This document shows, one piece after another, positions 6,169 through 7,514 of a stretch of 7,514 nt of DNA. Origin of the DNA: DAOUVR01 sp034430535 (GTDB taxonomy: Bacteria; Chloroflexota; Dehalococcoidia; E44-bin15); contig CAYUCL010000061.1 in NCBI GenBank assembly GCA_964443325.1, forward strand, positions 1-7,514, written 5' to 3'. The notes beneath the pieces were generated by a model. The model had not been told where the DNA came from. It worked only from the letters and a program-made list of their open reading frames with translations, and ran no database searches. The position numbers and the translations under genes were made by a program. The stretch's first letter is position 1; each line of letters starts with the position of its first letter.

Positions 6169-6638
6169 TAGTATATTATGTTAATTATTACCCCATCATT
6201 TTATTGCCGTGCTACTTTTATGAGCCAATCTCACTGAGACTTACCCGTATGCCCCCTGTTTAACCAGAACTGGCCACCTTGGGGAAAACCGTTACCTTTA
6301 CACATCTGCTAAACGACCGCATACCTCTAAGCCGCAGCCTTGAGACCTCCCCGAGATACTCCCTTGAGTTAATGGCAATCTTTATACTGATTACTCAAGC
6401 TTTGCGGGCGTCCAGCATGTGCAACACAACCTGGGCAAAGTCCTCCACAGGGTGTCGTCGTGCGAATAATGAGATAGCGGGACTCGAGATGAGAGAGAGG
6501 TGAGTCAGGGTGTCACTTGCGGGAGTGACTCGGAGGCGTATGCAGATGGTATCGCGAGGGGAAACCGGAAATCACGACACTCACCTGTAGCTATGGCCTG
6601 AGGCTGTATTCACTACTCTCGTTGCACCTCCAAAAGTA

Positions 6639-6672
6639 CGGCTCGGCTACAGTTCCCCACGTAGCCGAGCCG
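6639..6672. terminator. Hairpin terminator after dctP-a
   Basis: CGGCTCGGCTAC (6639-6650) pairs perfectly with GTAGCCGAGCCG (6661-6672) around a 10-base loop. In the minus direction the stem is followed by TACTTTT, in the plus direction by CTTTTT, so it could terminate from both sides. It starts 37 bases past the dctP-a stop codon. It shares stem and loop length with the hairpin after dctP-b, but only this copy has T-runs. Confidence 0.65.
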
Positions 6673-6841
6673 CTTTTTGCCGCCTCACCTAATCTTAATA
6701 TTTCCTATCTTATTTTCCGTGCCGTGCCTTCCACGCTGAGTACCACGGGTGCTCCATGTTCTGCTCGTCCCACCACTTCTCATACCACGGCTCCCAGTCG
6801 TCCTTGTAGACGTAGTCCATGCCCCAGTGGCCGTCGGGACC
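6639..6841 (-). repeat. Conserved 3' block of dctP-a, repeated at 4544-4747
   Basis: The block comprises the 43-codon aromatic tail, stop codon, a 37-38 base spacer that includes a matching GCCTCACCT stretch, and the hairpin. It occurs after both dctP genes in the same arrangement. DNA similarity is visibly higher here than in the central part of the two genes, which points to duplication with later recombination or to strong constraint on the tail. Confidence 0.6.
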
Positions 6842-7514
6842 GACCACTTCCTGGTAAGCTTCCTCGTCCACCCAGTATCCAGCACTCTTCAGTTCCTCGC
6901 GCTGCTCTGCCGGGTAGGCTTCTTCGGAAAGTGGAATGGGATTGCCGGGCTCGTAGTCCTCCATCCACTGCAGCACGTCATCGAGCAACACGGCTGCCTG
7001 CTCACCCACGCCGTACTCGGCTTCCATCCAATCGACCCACCAGTCATAGACCTCCCGCTTCATCTCTCGCAGTTTCTCCTTCTCCGACTCGGGCCAGTCG
7101 ATGATCTCCATGCCCAGCCTGGGAACTTCAAGCCAGAAAAGATGGTTGGATGCATCGTTACCCTTAGCCCCACGGATACCGAACCAGTAATCGGTCAACT
7201 TAATTAGTGCGTACGCGTCCTCAGGTCGCAGCCTGGTGAGAAGATCCTCCTTGGCGACCCACACCGGCATAGCATTGCCAAAGCCGCCAACCTTAATGAT
7301 ATACCCCGGTTCGCCCACCTCATACCAGCCGAATAAGATGGGAAGGGTTATGTCTAGAATGGCACATTCTATCGTGCCCTTCGACAACGCCTCATAGGCA
7401 TCATTCCAGCCAACGCTAACCGATAATGCTCCAAGCATAGAGGCGAGCTTTGTTACCGAAACCCCTGAGGCCATCATAGTCAGCCCCTTAAAGTCCTCCA
7501 GCGTGTCGATGCGC
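6710..7514 (-). CDS. dctP: TRAP transporter substrate-binding protein DctP, C-terminal part, cut by window edge (dctP-a)
   Basis: The frame is open from the window edge to a TAA at 6712-6710 and gives 267 codons. The first visible residues, RIDTLEDFKGLTMMASG, align with residues 175-191 of dctP-b, so roughly 174 N-terminal residues are missing from view. The rest aligns along the whole length with dctP-b, including LDITLPI, GEPGYII, LLTRLRPED, WPESEKEK and the REVYDWW segment. Met replaces the usual substrate-binding Arg here too. The last 43 residues match those of dctP-b at 38 positions. The gene is not followed by its own permease genes: a terminator hairpin and about 700 bases separate it from the dctPQM operon. 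It may supply a second binding protein to the same DctQM, or belong to an upstream operon. Paralogy is certain; its partner is not. Confidence 0.92.
   Translation of the reverse strand, partial: RIDTLEDFKGLTMMASGVSVTKLASMLGALSVSVGWNDAYEALSKGTIECAILDITLPILFGWYEVGEPGYIIKVGGFGNAMPVWVAKEDLLTRLRPEDAYALIKLTDYWFGIRGAKGNDASNHLFWLEVPRLGMEIIDWPESEKEKLREMKREVYDWWVDWMEAEYGVGEQAAVLLDDVLQWMEDYEPGNPIPLSEEAYPAEQREELKSAGYWVDEEAYQEVVGPDGHWGMDYVYKDDWEPWYEKWWDEQNMEHPWYSAWKARHGK

Larger units (their letters stand above)
5942..6638. other. Long intergenic region upstream of dctP-b
   Basis: No convincing gene. The half nearer dctP-b (about 6000-6200) is clearly A+T-rich and carries two candidate minus-strand promoters, a palindrome and two related 15-bp sites. 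The half nearer dctP-a is more G+C-rich. A minus-strand frame is open from 6571 to its stop at 6395 (58 codons) and ends RHPVEDFAQVVLHMLDARKA, but it has no plausible start codon. A bulged inverted repeat (6363-6373 with 6390-6399) overlaps that stop, and a 6-bp hairpin, GTCACT/AGTGAC, lies at 6512-6529. There is no remnant of dctQ or dctM after dctP-a. Confidence 0.55.

Noticed and set aside
6622..7207. Two overlapping plus-strand open frames of 160 and 152 codons opposite dctP-a
   Set aside because: Both are shadows of the dctP-a frame. The first would start inside the terminator region, and their Pro/Arg/Ser-rich text is typical of antisense reading.

Overview
All genes in this window read on the minus strand. 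In the direction of transcription (from 7514 down to 1) the order is: the 3' part of one TRAP substrate-binding protein gene (dctP-a); an intergenic stretch of about 700 bases with a promoter zone; a complete TRAP operon, dctP-b, dctQ, dctM; a terminator hairpin; a complete fatty-acid-type acyl-CoA ligase (ligase-a); a 389-base gap with a good promoter; and the first 90 codons of a second, closely related ligase (ligase-b), cut by the window edge. Both ends of the cluster are therefore tandem duplications: two dctP paralogues at one end and two ligase paralogues at the other.

The organism is probably an anaerobic or subsurface-type bacterium. The complete DctP carries a lipoprotein signal peptide followed by seven glycines, which suggests a cell envelope in which binding proteins are tethered to the membrane. 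Chloroflexota (Dehalococcoidia-like) or a Firmicutes/Desulfobacterota relative would fit. This is an inference from style, not from a marker gene. No rRNA, tRNA, CRISPR array or recognisable mobile element is visible.

A reasonable model is an uptake-and-activation module. DctP captures an organic acid outside the membrane, DctQ and DctM carry it in using the ion gradient, and the ligases convert it to its CoA thioester with ATP. The ligase resembles the Thermus long-chain fatty acyl-CoA synthetase type, so a hydrophobic carboxylic acid is the natural guess. The substrate is not determined by the sequence.

The most unusual points are these. (1) Both DctP proteins have Met where the family has its near-invariant substrate-binding Arg. 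(2) Both end in a Trp/Tyr-rich C-terminal tail that is more conserved between them than the ligand-binding core. (3) The same 12-bp stem with a 10-base loop lies 37-38 bases after both dctP genes. (4) Two related 15-bp sites lie 42 bp apart around a candidate dctP-b promoter. (5) Ligase-a has Ala for Gly in two of its most conserved motifs.
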